DNA of 64,000 bases. Origin: Clostridia bacterium (GTDB lineage Bacteria > Bacillota > Clostridia > Christensenellales > Borkfalkiaceae). The DNA is taken from contig CAAFMS010000014.1 of NCBI GenBank assembly GCA_900764105.1, positions 1 to 64,000 of the forward strand. Reading direction: 5' to 3'. The position numbers and the translations under genes were made by a program. Below the pieces are notes generated by a model. The model made no database searches, was not told the origin of the DNA, and saw nothing but the letters and a program-made list of their open reading frames with translations. Of the stretch, positions 44,572 to 53,159 are shown piece after piece. How positions within the stretch are numbered: the stretch's first letter is position 1; each line of letters opens with the position of its first letter.

Positions 44572-44669
44572 AAAGAGGCAAGTTTTGCGGGACGGTGTTT
44601 TCTTAAAAATATAAGCGTTTTTAAGAGTTTCGGGACGCCGAGGCGTCGTCCCCTACGGCTGTAAAACAA

Positions 44670-44725
44670 CTTACCGCAAGGCAAATATAACCGCCGCAGG
44701 CGATATAACTTATCGGTAAGATAAA
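44670..44725. repeat. Mini-hairpin array, copy 2
   Basis: TTACC-GCAA-GGCAA (one mismatch), CGCC-GCA-GGCG and TTATC-GGTAA-GATAA separated by ATATAA. It is preceded by CTTAAAAAT...GTTTTTAAG and GGGACGCCGAGGCGTCGTCCCCTACGG, related to the blocks at 58910 and 59356. The 719-bp gap 44572-45290 is otherwise filled by element B, GC hairpins (44738-44800, 44985-45060) and a terminator; no gene is seen in it. Confidence 0.75.
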
Positions 44726-44819
44726 TATAACTCTCACATAGTCTCCCCTGAGCAAGGGGAGATGTCGCGACTTGTCGTGACAAAAGGGTTGAACTATCCT
44801 GTTTCGCCGTTTTTTACAA

Positions 44820-45022
44820 ACCTCTTCCGTCAACTTCGTTGACACCTTCCCCAAAGGGGAAGGCAAGTTTATTTAGTTTTTTACAACTGTTTTTTATAAA
44901 GTATAAAAATAAAAGAAAAAAGACTTTTTTAATACTTTTCTTTACAAAATCTATCTTTTCTTGCTTTCCCCTGTGGGGCAGGCTCTCCCGTGACGGGAGA
45001 GGTGGCAGACGAAGTCTGACGG
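44820..45022. repeat. Inverted-repeat element B with AT-rich core
   Basis: Left block 44820-44867 is the inverted copy of 42550-42597 (47/48). It is followed by about 90 bp of AT-rich core with CTTTTTTAATACTTTTC and a right block CTTGCTTTCCCCTGTGGGG from 44959, then CTCCCGTGACGGGAG and GCAGACGAAGTCTG hairpins. With element A it brackets the PadR-HAAS-DUF4097 operon. Confidence 0.7.
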
Positions 45023-45172
45023 AAAGGGGGCGTCCGCCGCCGAGGCGAAGTGGATTTTGCGAGTAATGTGAGCAAAAGACGAGAGAGGTCGTCCACCGCC
45101 GAGATGATAGAGGTCAAACAGGGAAAGGTCTTACACCGCCAAAGTGAAGCCTAACGGAATGCTTATTATTGC

Positions 45173-45226
45173 AAAAAATAAAAGACTGTAAATTGCCTTT
45201 TCGGTTCTTTTACAGTCTTTATTTTT
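45173..45226. terminator. Bidirectional terminator-like hairpin downstream of gltX
   Basis: AAAATAAAAGACTGTAAA and TTTACAGTCTTTATTTTT pair around a 16-nt loop, with A and T tracts on either side, so it can act on both strands. A second hairpin (TAAGCCGATAATCGACTTATAG region, 45258-45285) lies just after the gltX stop. Confidence 0.7.
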
Positions 45227-45290
45227 ATGAAATTTTACGGCGTTTTTTATAAATACCCGCCTATAAGTCGATTATCGGCTTATTTTTTTG

Positions 45291-46730
45291 TTAAACGCCC
45301 AACATTTTAAGAGACTTGTCTATACGTTTTAACGTCTCTTCTTTACCTAAAAGTTCGGCTATTTCCGTCGCGCCGCCCGGAGTTACCGCCTGACCGGTTA
45401 TCGCTATTCTCATTACCCAGAATATCGCGCCGCTCTTGACTCCCGCCTCTTTCGCCTTTTCGCCGAGAGTTCCGAATATCGCGTCGTTTGAAAAATCGTC
45501 GATACCCTCAACCCATTCTTTGATTTTGGGCAAAAACTCTTTCGCAACTTCCGCATTCGTCTTGTTCTTCTTGTTGTCGAAAAGCGTTAAATCGTATTCG
45601 GGAAGCGTTACTATCCAGTCGATTTTCTCGGGAATCTCGCCTAAAACTTCAACTCTGCCGTGGAGGAGTTTCGCAACCTTTCTAAGGTCGAACTTGCCGT
45701 AAACGGCAGACTTTTCGAGATAGGGAAGAGCGTGATTGTAGAAGTCCTCTTCGGTTAATTCCCTTATATACTCGCCGTTGAGCCAACGGAGTTTTACCTC
45801 GTCGAATATCGAAGGCGATTTGGAAATTCCGTCGAGCGAGAAGAGTTTTACCATTTCGGGAAGTGTCATTTTTTCGATGTTGTCCTTGGGCGACCAGCCT
45901 AAAAGCGCGACGTAATTTATAATCGCCTCTTTTAAATAGCCTTTTTTCACGAAGTCGTCGAAGTTGGCGTCGCCGTAACGCTTGGAGAGTTTTCTCGTCG
46001 CGTCTTTCATTATCGTCGGAAGATGGATATACTTAGGTCTCTCCCAACCGAACGCGTCGTACATAAGATTGTACTTCGGCGTGGACGAGAGGTATTCCGT
46101 ACCTCTTATGACGTGAGTGATTCCCATAAGGTGGTCGTCGATTACGTTCGCGAAGTTATAGGTCGGCATACCGTCGCTCTTTATGAGAATATTGTCCTCG
46201 AGGTCGGCGTAGTCCACCTTTATCGTTCCGTACACCATATCTTCGTAGGTACTCGTCCCCTCGGTGGGAATGTTCTGCCTTATAACGTAGGGTTCGCCGC
46301 TTTTAAGCCTCCGCTCGATTTCCTCTTTGGGAAGATTTAAACAATGCTTGTCGTATTTTCTGTTGCCGTTCTCGTCGGTAAGACTTTCGAGCCTCTCTTT
46401 CGAGCAGAAGCAGTAGTACGCTCCGCCGAGGTCGATGAGTTTCTTCGCGTACTCCGCGTAAATCTCCTTTCTCTCGCTCTGAACGTACGGTCCGTAGTTA
46501 CCGCCGACGTCCGGACCTTCGTCGTAGATAAGCCCCGACTCGCGAAGCGAACTGTAAATGAGTTCGACCGCGCCTTCGACGTAACGGTTCTGGTCGGTGT
46601 CCTCTATCCTTAAAATAAAATCGCCGCCGTTCGATTTAGCGTAAAGATACGCGTAAAGGGCGGTACGAAGTCCGCCGAGGTGCATAAATCCCGTAGGACT
46701 CGGCGCGAATCTTGTTCTGACTTTTTCCAT
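45291..46730 (-). CDS. gltX: Glutamyl-tRNA synthetase
   Basis: 479 residues, full length for the bacterial class I enzyme. The ATP-binding HIGH signature appears as MHLGG (about 16-20) after TRFAPSPTGF, and KMSKS as KLSKR (about 244-248). The discriminating-type tRNA contact region and C-terminal helical anticodon-binding domain are present, ending LGKEETLKRIDKSLKMLGV. It charges tRNA-Glu, and in many Clostridia also tRNA-Gln when glnS is absent; that cannot be judged here. The gene is monocistronic, divergent from pepV with 138 bp between. Confidence 0.97.
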   Translation of the reverse strand: MEKVRTRFAPSPTGFMHLGGLRTALYAYLYAKSNGGDFILRIEDTDQNRYVEGAVELIYSSLRESGLIYDEGPDVGGNYGPYVQSERKEIYAEYAKKLIDLGGAYYCFCSKERLESLTDENGNRKYDKHCLNLPKEEIERRLKSGEPYVIRQNIPTEGTSTYEDMVYGTIKVDYADLEDNILIKSDGMPTYNFANVIDDHLMGITHVIRGTEYLSSTPKYNLMYDAFGWERPKYIHLPTIMKDATRKLSKRYGDANFDDFVKKGYLKEAIINYVALLGWSPKDNIEKMTLPEMVKLFSLDGISKSPSIFDEVKLRWLNGEYIRELTEEDFYNHALPYLEKSAVYGKFDLRKVAKLLHGRVEVLGEIPEKIDWIVTLPEYDLTLFDNKKNKTNAEVAKEFLPKIKEWVEGIDDFSNDAIFGTLGEKAKEAGVKSGAIFWVMRIAITGQAVTPGGATEIAELLGKEETLKRIDKSLKMLGV

Positions 46731-46795
46731 ATTTCACCTGATATAGTAGTTTTTTTATTTTTTTCGACTATTTGCGAAAAACTCGTTCAATTCAT

Positions 46796-46824
46796 TTTAC
46801 CATAAAATAAAAAAAGTGTATAAT
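46796..46824 (+). promoter_or_regulatory. Predicted sigma-A promoter of pepV-like gene
   Basis: TTTACC (46796-46801), 17-bp AT-rich spacer, TATAAT (46819-46824), 45 bp before the ATG. A TAAAAT on the opposite strand may serve gltX. Confidence 0.5.
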
Positions 46825-46868
46825 AAAAAGGACGTATTTTTGAAAATTTTTTAAAAGGTCGTGTTTTT

Positions 46869-48140
46869 ATGAGTAATACTTTCGAGGAAATGAAAAACAG
46901 TCTGAAAACTCTCGTCTCCATTCCGTCGGTGGAATCGGAGGCTCTTCCGAATATGCCGTTCGGCAAAGGAGTGTTCGACGCTTTGGACTACTTTTTATCG
47001 CTCGCCGATTCTTTCGGCTTTAAGACGATAAATTACGACAACTATATCGGCGAAGTCGATTTCGGCGACGGCAAAGAGGAAATAGCGATTTTATGCCACC
47101 TCGACGTCGTTCCCGCAGGCGACCTTACAAAATGGACTTATCCCCCGTTTTCCGCCACCGAGGCAAACGGTAAAATTTACGGCAGAGGAACGACGGACGA
47201 CAAAGGCCCCGCGATGGTCTGTCTGTATTGTATGAAAGAATTAAAAGACGAGGGCTACGTTCCGAACAAGAAAATAAGGCTTATTCTCGGCTGCAACGAA
47301 GAGTCGGGCTGGAAGTGCATCGAACACTTCAACAAAGTCGCTTCGTTCCCCGACTACGGATTCTCCCCCGACGCGGACTTTCCCGTCATTTACGCGGAGA
47401 AAGGAATACTCCACGCCGAGTTTTGTTTCAATGCTTTGTCAAGCGAGTTAAAAGACGTCAAAGGCGGCGAAAGAATTAACGTGGTTTGCGATAAATGCGA
47501 GGCTATAGCACCGTTAAACGAGTTTTTTATGAAGCAATGCGGAGTAAAAGAGGAGAACGGAAAAATCGTTTCTACGGGCGTTTCGGCTCACGGTTCTACC
47601 CCCGAAAAAGGCGAGAACGCAATCGGCAAAATGGTCTCTTATTTAGAGGCTACGGGTATGATTGACAGCAGAATCGGCGATTATCTTTTCAAGGATAAAA
47701 TGGGTCTTAAAGAACTCAAAGACGAAACGGGCAATCTCACGATGAGTCCCGACCTCATAAGAAAAGAAGGCGACCGCATTTTCGTATCGGTGGATTTCCG
47801 TTACCCCTCGCTTTTGGACGGCGAAAAACTTATAGAGGCGTTGAAACTTATCGCGCCCGTCAGAATTTTATCCCATCAGAAACCGCTTTTCAACGACAAA
47901 AACGGGTTCCTCGTCACCACGCTTTTAAACGTTTACAACGAAGCGACGGGCGAAAACGCGAAGCCGCTCGCAATCGGCGGAGGCACCTACGCGAGGGCTT
48001 TGAAATACGGAACGGCGTTCGGACCCGAAATAGCGGGCGAGGACTGCCATATTCACGAACCCGACGAGTTTGTTTCCATAAACAATCTCAGACTTCAATT
48101 CAAGGTTTACAAAAAGGCTATCAAGGCTCTTTCGTTATAA
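46869..48140 (+). CDS. pepV: M20-family dipeptidase, PepV/Sapep type
   Basis: 423 residues, cytosolic. Zinc-site motifs are intact: ILCHLDVVPAGDLTKW (His, Asp), GRGTTDDKGPAM (bridging Asp and following), LGCNEESGWKCI (catalytic Glu pair) and the C-terminal GEDCHIHEPDE. The lid domain sits between about 190 and 320. The family cleaves unusual dipeptides with a free N-terminus. The start ATG 46869 follows AAAGGTCG. It leads a run of three co-oriented genes with 2-10 bp gaps; the other two have no obvious metabolic link to it. Confidence 0.93.
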   Translation: MSNTFEEMKNSLKTLVSIPSVESEALPNMPFGKGVFDALDYFLSLADSFGFKTINYDNYIGEVDFGDGKEEIAILCHLDVVPAGDLTKWTYPPFSATEANGKIYGRGTTDDKGPAMVCLYCMKELKDEGYVPNKKIRLILGCNEESGWKCIEHFNKVASFPDYGFSPDADFPVIYAEKGILHAEFCFNALSSELKDVKGGERINVVCDKCEAIAPLNEFFMKQCGVKEENGKIVSTGVSAHGSTPEKGENAIGKMVSYLEATGMIDSRIGDYLFKDKMGLKELKDETGNLTMSPDLIRKEGDRIFVSVDFRYPSLLDGEKLIEALKLIAPVRILSHQKPLFNDKNGFLVTTLLNVYNEATGENAKPLAIGGGTYARALKYGTAFGPEIAGEDCHIHEPDEFVSINNLRLQFKVYKKAIKALSL

Positions 48141-48150
48141 AATCTCAATA

Positions 48151-48636
48151 ATGTTGACGGGAAATCTTCCTGAATTTTTAAAAAACCGAACGTGTTCGTT
48201 CACGGGACACCGAGAACTCGGAAAATCGTTCGATAGGGAAAATTTAAAGGAAAAAATCAGACAAATTATAAAAAAAGGGTACGACGTTTTCTTAAACGGA
48301 ATGGCGATAGGGTTCGACAGCGAATGTATGGAAGCCCTTCTCGCTTTAAAAGACGAGGGCGAGGATATAAAAATCTGCGCCGTCGTCCCGTGCGCCGATC
48401 AGCCGAAAAAATTTTCCGCGGAATTTAAAGAGAGGTACGATTATTTTCTGTCGAGAGCAGACTATATAGTAAAAGACGACAGAACGTACTTCAAAAATTG
48501 TATGCTTCTCAGAAATAATTTCCTTGTGGATAATTCTTCGCTTCTTCTCGCCTACTACGACGGCAGAAAAAAAGGCGGCACTTATTATACGGTAAACAGG
48601 GCTAAAAAGAACGGAATCGACATAGACTATTTTTAA
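48151..48636 (+). CDS. SLOG/YpsA-like (DUF1273) protein
   Basis: 161 residues. CSFTGHREL opens a Rossmann-like fold; FLNGMAIGFDSECMEALLALK gives the glycine-rich nucleotide-binding turn, followed by ICAVVPCADQPKKF and RADYIV, and NSSLLLAYYDGRKKGGTYYTVNRAKK. This is the SLOG superfamily, proposed to bind nucleotide-derived ligands. B. subtilis YpsA affects cell division, but no function can be assigned here. Ten bases separate it from pepV; no strong ribosome-binding site is seen, so translational coupling is likely. Confidence 0.85.
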   Translation: MLTGNLPEFLKNRTCSFTGHRELGKSFDRENLKEKIRQIIKKGYDVFLNGMAIGFDSECMEALLALKDEGEDIKICAVVPCADQPKKFSAEFKERYDYFLSRADYIVKDDRTYFKNCMLLRNNFLVDNSSLLLAYYDGRKKGGTYYTVNRAKKNGIDIDYF

Positions 48637-48638
48637 TA

Positions 48639-49187
48639 ATGAAGAAAATTTACGTATTGCTTACAAAAACGGGAACGGTTCCGTCAAAAATAATAGGGAA
48701 ACTGTCGAGGGCGAGATTTTCTCACGCGAGTTTATCTATCGACAACGAATTTACGGATATGTTCTCGTTCGGCAGAAAGGGTATGAAAGTTTTTCCCGGA
48801 GGATTTGCGAAAGAAAATCTCAGAACGAGGGTTTTTAAAAAATACGAGAACTGCCTTTGCGAGGTGTTTTCAACGGAAGTCACCGACGAAAATTACGAGG
48901 GGATAAAAAACAAGGCGCGCTACTTTAACGATAACAAAGATTTATTCGGGTTTTCCTATATCGGAATCTTCGCGTGCTGGTTCAGAATAAAGTTAAAATT
49001 CAAAAACAGATATTTCTGTTCGCAATGCGTATCCGAGATACTGAAAGCGGGAAACGTACAACTTCCTTACGACCCTCTTTTAATGAGACCTATGGATTTT
49101 ATGAAGATAAAAGACATAAAAAAGGAATATTTCGGAACGATAAAAGATCTCGCTTACTTAATAGACAACAAGTTAATACAATTATAA
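48639..49187 (+). CDS. YiiX-like permuted NlpC/P60-fold protein
   Basis: 182 residues, no signal peptide. SHASLSID near residue 30 supplies a His, and RYFCSQCVSEILKAG near 125 supplies a Cys, the order (His before Cys) expected for circularly permuted papain-like NlpC/P60 (YiiX/lecithin:retinol acyltransferase-like) folds. Such proteins are amidases or acyltransferases, but this member is not characterised. It starts three bases after the SLOG gene and ends at the terminator 49188-49221. Confidence 0.7.
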   Translation: MKKIYVLLTKTGTVPSKIIGKLSRARFSHASLSIDNEFTDMFSFGRKGMKVFPGGFAKENLRTRVFKKYENCLCEVFSTEVTDENYEGIKNKARYFNDNKDLFGFSYIGIFACWFRIKLKFKNRYFCSQCVSEILKAGNVQLPYDPLLMRPMDFMKIKDIKKEYFGTIKDLAYLIDNKLIQL

Positions 49188-49221
49188 AACCGCCGATAAT
49201 CGACTTATAGGCGGTTTTTTT
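49188..49221 (+). terminator. Rho-independent terminator
   Basis: AACCGCC, 15-nt loop GATAATCGACTTATA, GGCGGTT and a T run, starting at the stop codon of the preceding gene. Confidence 0.85.
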
Positions 49222-49373
49222 GTTGAATTTTTACAACATTTGACTAAACGAAGCGTCGGCAAAACACACGGATAAATCGCGGATAGCCGATAAAAACCAC
49301 AACCAAAGCCGCCTTAAAACCGACTTTTTAACGATTTTAAGCAAATTCGCTTCGTAAAATCGACTTTAACGAT

Positions 49374-49402
49374 TTGACTTTAACGATTTATAATGTTATA
49401 CT
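49374..49402 (+). promoter_or_regulatory. Predicted sigma-A promoter of pheST
   Basis: TTGACT (49374-49379), 17-bp spacer, TATACT (49397-49402), about 30 bp before the start codon. There is no room for a T-box leader and none of its conserved sequence is present. The upstream part of the gap has short repeats of the CGACTTTAACGATTT type. Confidence 0.65.
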
Positions 49403-49432
49403 TAAAATAACTATTTATACGGAGATGTAAAA

Positions 49433-50491
49433 GTGGACGATAAAATCAAGCAGATTAAAGAAATAATGGAAGCCCGTATAGCCGAAATCAAAAGCGAGAT
49501 GACCGCCGACGTCGAAAACGTGGATTCGAGCGCCGACCTCTTCAGACTCAAAGCCAAATATATCCTCGGCAAAACGGGGCTTATCCCTTCTCTCATGAAA
49601 GAACTCGGCAACGCCTCGAAAGAGGACAGACCGAAACTCGGTATGATTATAAACGGTCTTAAGGAGTACGCGACCGACTACTTCGCTGCGAGGGAAAAGA
49701 TTATCGCGGCAGCCGAAAAAGCCTACCGCTATAAGGCGGAAGAAATAGATATTACCATGCCGCCGAAAACGACCGAAACGGGTACTCTGCACCCCGTAAC
49801 AATCATCAAAGACGAACTTATAGACGTGTTTTCGGGAATGGGCTTCAAGGTTTTGGAAACTCAGGAAATCGAGGACGATTTCCACAACTTCACCGCCCTT
49901 AACACACCGCAGGAACACCCCGCGAGAGATAAACAGGACACTTTCTATTTAAGCGACGACTTTATGCTCCGCACTCATACTTCCCCCGGACAGATAAGAA
50001 GTCTCACTACGCTGAAACCGCCGTTCAAGGTTTTAATCCCCGGCAGGGTTTACAGAGCGGACGACGACGCAACTCATTCGCCCATGTTCCACCAGATGGA
50101 AGGTCTCGTAATCGACGAAAAAATCACCCTTTGCGATTTGCAGGGTATGCTCGACGTGTTGGTTGCGAAAATGTTCTCGTCCGAGGCGAAAACGAGATTC
50201 CGTCCTTCATACTTCCCGTTCACCGAACCGTCGGTAGAGGTTGACGTAAGTTGCTTCGAATGCGGCGGCAAGGGCTGCAAACTGTGCAAAGGCACGGGCT
50301 GGATAGAGATACTCGGCGGAGGCATAGTAAACCGCAAAGTACTCGAAAATTGCGGCGTGGACCCCGATAAATACACGGGTTTTGCATTCGGACTCGGCTT
50401 GGACCGTATCGCCATGCTCAAAAACGGAATCAACAACATTCACGTTCTGTACGAGGGCGACCTCAGGGCTTTAAAGCAGTTCAAAGATTAA
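49433..50491 (+). CDS. pheS: Phenylalanyl-tRNA synthetase alpha subunit
   Basis: 352 residues. It starts at GTG 49433 with GGAGATG upstream; the N-terminal coiled coil (about 1-95) contacts tRNA-Phe. Class II motifs are intact: LRTHTSPGQIRSL, VLIPGRVYRADDDATHSPMFHQMEG (motif 2), and GFAFGLGLDRIAMLK (motif 3). A Cys cluster CFECGGKGCKLCKGTGW near residue 265 is typical of many Firmicutes PheS proteins. It is followed 18 bp later by pheT; together they form the alpha2-beta2 enzyme. Confidence 0.97.
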   Translation: MDDKIKQIKEIMEARIAEIKSEMTADVENVDSSADLFRLKAKYILGKTGLIPSLMKELGNASKEDRPKLGMIINGLKEYATDYFAAREKIIAAAEKAYRYKAEEIDITMPPKTTETGTLHPVTIIKDELIDVFSGMGFKVLETQEIEDDFHNFTALNTPQEHPARDKQDTFYLSDDFMLRTHTSPGQIRSLTTLKPPFKVLIPGRVYRADDDATHSPMFHQMEGLVIDEKITLCDLQGMLDVLVAKMFSSEAKTRFRPSYFPFTEPSVEVDVSCFECGGKGCKLCKGTGWIEILGGGIVNRKVLENCGVDPDKYTGFAFGLGLDRIAMLKNGINNIHVLYEGDLRALKQFKD

Positions 50492-50509
50492 GGATAGGAG
50501 GACGAATAA

Positions 50510-52912
50510 ATGTTAGCGCCTTTAAGTTGGCTTAAAGAATATGTAGATATAGACGTTACGCCCGAGGAACTCGAGAAAAAATTGTTCGACTGCGGTTTCG
50601 AGGTCGAACAGATAATTCCTTACGGCGATAAACTCGACAAGGTAGTAACCTGTAAAATAATAGACATCGCTCAGCACCCGAACGCCGAAAGACTCAGAAT
50701 CTGTCAGGTAGACGCGGGCAAATACGGCGTTTTGCAGATAATAACCAACGCCGTAAACGTAAAGGTCGGCGATATAGTACCCGTCGCGGTGGACGGAGCG
50801 ACCCTTGCCACGGGCGACAGAATTTATAACGGCAAACTCCGCGGCGAACCCTCTTACGGAATGTTCTGCGGCGGCGAGGAACTCGGTATCGACGACGATA
50901 TTTACGACGGCGCGTCGGGCGACAGCGTGCTTATCTTCAACGAGGAATTTCCGCTCGGCGAAGAGGTCAGAGACCTGCTCGCTTTAAAAGACTACGTTTT
51001 CGATATTTCCGTACTTGCGAACCGCCCCGACTGTCAGAGTATTTTAGGCATAGCGAGAGAAATAGCCTGTACGCTCGGAAAAACGGTAAAAGAACCGTCT
51101 TACGACTATAAAACGGAAGATAAAAAGGGCGACGGCAACATAAAAGTAACCGTTTCGGACAGCGAACTTTGCCCGAGATATATCGCGACACTTATAAAAG
51201 ACGTGAAAATCGAAAAGTCTCCGAAATGGCTCACGAGACGGCTTAAACTCTGCGGATTGAATTCCGTAAACAATATCGTAGATATAACGAACTACGTTCT
51301 TTTGGAACTCGGACAGCCCATGCACGCGTTCGACGAAAACGACCTTAAAAATAAGGAAATAGTAGTTCGCAGGGCGAAAAACGAAGAAAAAATCGTTACG
51401 CTCGACGAAAAAGAACTTACTTTAAACCCCGAAAACCTCGTAATCTGCGACGGCGAAAGACCCGTCGCGCTCGCGGGTATTATGGGCGGACTTAACAGCG
51501 AGATAAAGACCGACACGAAAGCCGTCGTCTTCGAGTGCGCGAAGTTCAAGAGAGACAACGTGAGAAAGTCGTCGAGAACGCTCGGCAAATCGTCCGATTC
51601 GTCGAAGAGATTTGAAAAGGGCGTTGACGAATACACGACCGAAAGGGCTTCCAAAAGGGCTTTGTCTCTTGTCTGCAAGTTAGGAGCAGGCAGAGTTACT
51701 TCGGTAAGAGTTGACGTTTCGGCAGGTAAAGAACAGGAAAACAGAAAAGTCGAAACGACTTTCGACAAAATAAACGGCGTTTTAGGTATAGAAGTTCCTA
51801 AGGTGATAATCGAGGACATTCTCAAAAAACTCAACTTCGGCGTTACCGTTGACGGCAATAAAATCACGACCGTCGCGCCGCCGTACAGAGAGGACGTCGA
51901 GGGCTACCCCGATCTTGCGGAAGAAGTCATAAGAATGTACGGCTACGAACACGTCAAGCCGACCCTTATGAAAGACGCGAAAATCACCGCCGGCGGCTAT
52001 TCCAAAGAGCAGAAAGACGAGTTGAAGATGAAAAAGGTTCTCGCGAGCATAGGTTATAACGAGGTTATGACATATTCGTTCTACTCGAAAAAGGACGTCG
52101 CTTCGCTTCGCCTTCTCCCCGATATGGAAGAGAGCAAAGTTATAATAATCGAAAATCCGATAAGCGACAATTACGAAGTTATGAGGAGAAGCGTTATCCC
52201 CTCTCTTCTCGGCGTCGTTTCGAGAAATATTAAAAAAGGCAACGATAACGGCAAGATTTTTGAACTTGCGCGCGTTTATATTCCTAAAAAACTTCCGATA
52301 GACGACTTCCCGATCGAGAAAAGACATCTTTGTCTCGCGGTATTCGGCGGCGACAACGACTTTTTCACTCTAAAGGGCGCGTTAAAAGCTATCGAAGAAA
52401 ATTTCAGGGTTAAATTCAATCTCGACACGAGGGCGTTAAAGACCTATCTCCACCCCGGCGTGTCGGCTAAAATAATACTCGACGGCGAGGAAATCGGAAA
52501 CTTCGGACAAGTCGGCTACGACACCGCGGCGGACTTCGACATAGAGAAAAACGTATACGTTCTCGAACTCGATTACGACCGTCTCGCCGAGCATTTCACG
52601 ACTCCGTTCAGATTCGAACCGATAAGCAAATTTCCCGACGTAACGAGAGATTTAGCCCTTGTGGCGGACGTAAAAACTACTTGCGGCGAGATAGAGGACG
52701 CTATTCGCTCGGCGTGCAAAGGAAGCGTTAAGGACGTTAAACTTTTCGATATTTACACGGGCGAACAGGTAGGACAAGGCAAAAAGAGTATGGCGTTCAC
52801 CGTTACCTTCAAAGCGGACGGAGACAAGCCGCTCGAAAACGAGGAAGTGGACGGCTTCGTAAAACGCATACTCGGCAGTTTAAAACACAGACTTAACGTC
52901 GATTTGAGGTGA
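50510..52912 (+). CDS. pheT: Phenylalanyl-tRNA synthetase beta subunit
   Basis: 800 residues, normal length. The order is the EMAP-type tRNA-binding domain (about 40-150), B3/B4 editing domain (about 210-380, with GQPMHAFD and LAGIMGG), B5 domain (about 400-475), catalytic-like core and the C-terminal ferredoxin-fold anticodon-binding domain (about 705-800, FPDVTRDLALV...FDIYTGEQVGQGKKSMAFTVTF in pieces). ATG 50510 follows AGGAGG. It edits mischarged Tyr-tRNA and completes PheRS. Confidence 0.97.
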   Translation: MLAPLSWLKEYVDIDVTPEELEKKLFDCGFEVEQIIPYGDKLDKVVTCKIIDIAQHPNAERLRICQVDAGKYGVLQIITNAVNVKVGDIVPVAVDGATLATGDRIYNGKLRGEPSYGMFCGGEELGIDDDIYDGASGDSVLIFNEEFPLGEEVRDLLALKDYVFDISVLANRPDCQSILGIAREIACTLGKTVKEPSYDYKTEDKKGDGNIKVTVSDSELCPRYIATLIKDVKIEKSPKWLTRRLKLCGLNSVNNIVDITNYVLLELGQPMHAFDENDLKNKEIVVRRAKNEEKIVTLDEKELTLNPENLVICDGERPVALAGIMGGLNSEIKTDTKAVVFECAKFKRDNVRKSSRTLGKSSDSSKRFEKGVDEYTTERASKRALSLVCKLGAGRVTSVRVDVSAGKEQENRKVETTFDKINGVLGIEVPKVIIEDILKKLNFGVTVDGNKITTVAPPYREDVEGYPDLAEEVIRMYGYEHVKPTLMKDAKITAGGYSKEQKDELKMKKVLASIGYNEVMTYSFYSKKDVASLRLLPDMEESKVIIIENPISDNYEVMRRSVIPSLLGVVSRNIKKGNDNGKIFELARVYIPKKLPIDDFPIEKRHLCLAVFGGDNDFFTLKGALKAIEENFRVKFNLDTRALKTYLHPGVSAKIILDGEEIGNFGQVGYDTAADFDIEKNVYVLELDYDRLAEHFTTPFRFEPISKFPDVTRDLALVADVKTTCGEIEDAIRSACKGSVKDVKLFDIYTGEQVGQGKKSMAFTVTFKADGDKPLENEEVDGFVKRILGSLKHRLNVDLR

Positions 52913-52917
52913 AAAAT

Positions 52918-53130
52918 ATGACCGAAAAAGACATTGCGAGGATAAACGAACTCGCGAAAAAGCAACGTGAAACGGGACTTACGGACGAAGAAAAAGCCGA
53001 ACAGGCAACTCTTCGCAAGGCGTATATCGAAAGCGTAGTCGGAAATCTTAAAAGCCAACTCGACAATACCTACGTTGTAGAGGGCGATAAAAAAACCAAA
53101 CTCGAACCCGTCGATAAACTTAAAAATTAG
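52918..53130 (+). CDS. DUF896 (YnzC/UPF0291)-family small protein
   Basis: 70 residues: TEKDIARINELAKKQRETGLT, then DEEKAEQATLRKAYIESVV and GNLKSQLDNTYVV, the full DUF896 helical hairpin pattern. ATG 52918 is chosen because GAGGTG stands six bases before it; a GTG at 52909 would overlap the Shine-Dalgarno and the pheT stop. In B. subtilis a member (YneA operon partner YnzC) is small and uncharacterised. It is cytosolic and in line with pheT. Confidence 0.88.
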   Translation: MTEKDIARINELAKKQRETGLTDEEKAEQATLRKAYIESVVGNLKSQLDNTYVVEGDKKTKLEPVDKLKN

Positions 53131-53159
53131 TCGTTAATCGACTTATACGAGGACTTATT

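Noticed and set aside
49222..49432. T-box leader upstream of pheST
   Set aside because: No conserved T-box sequence or antiterminator, and the promoter is only about 30 bp from the start codon.
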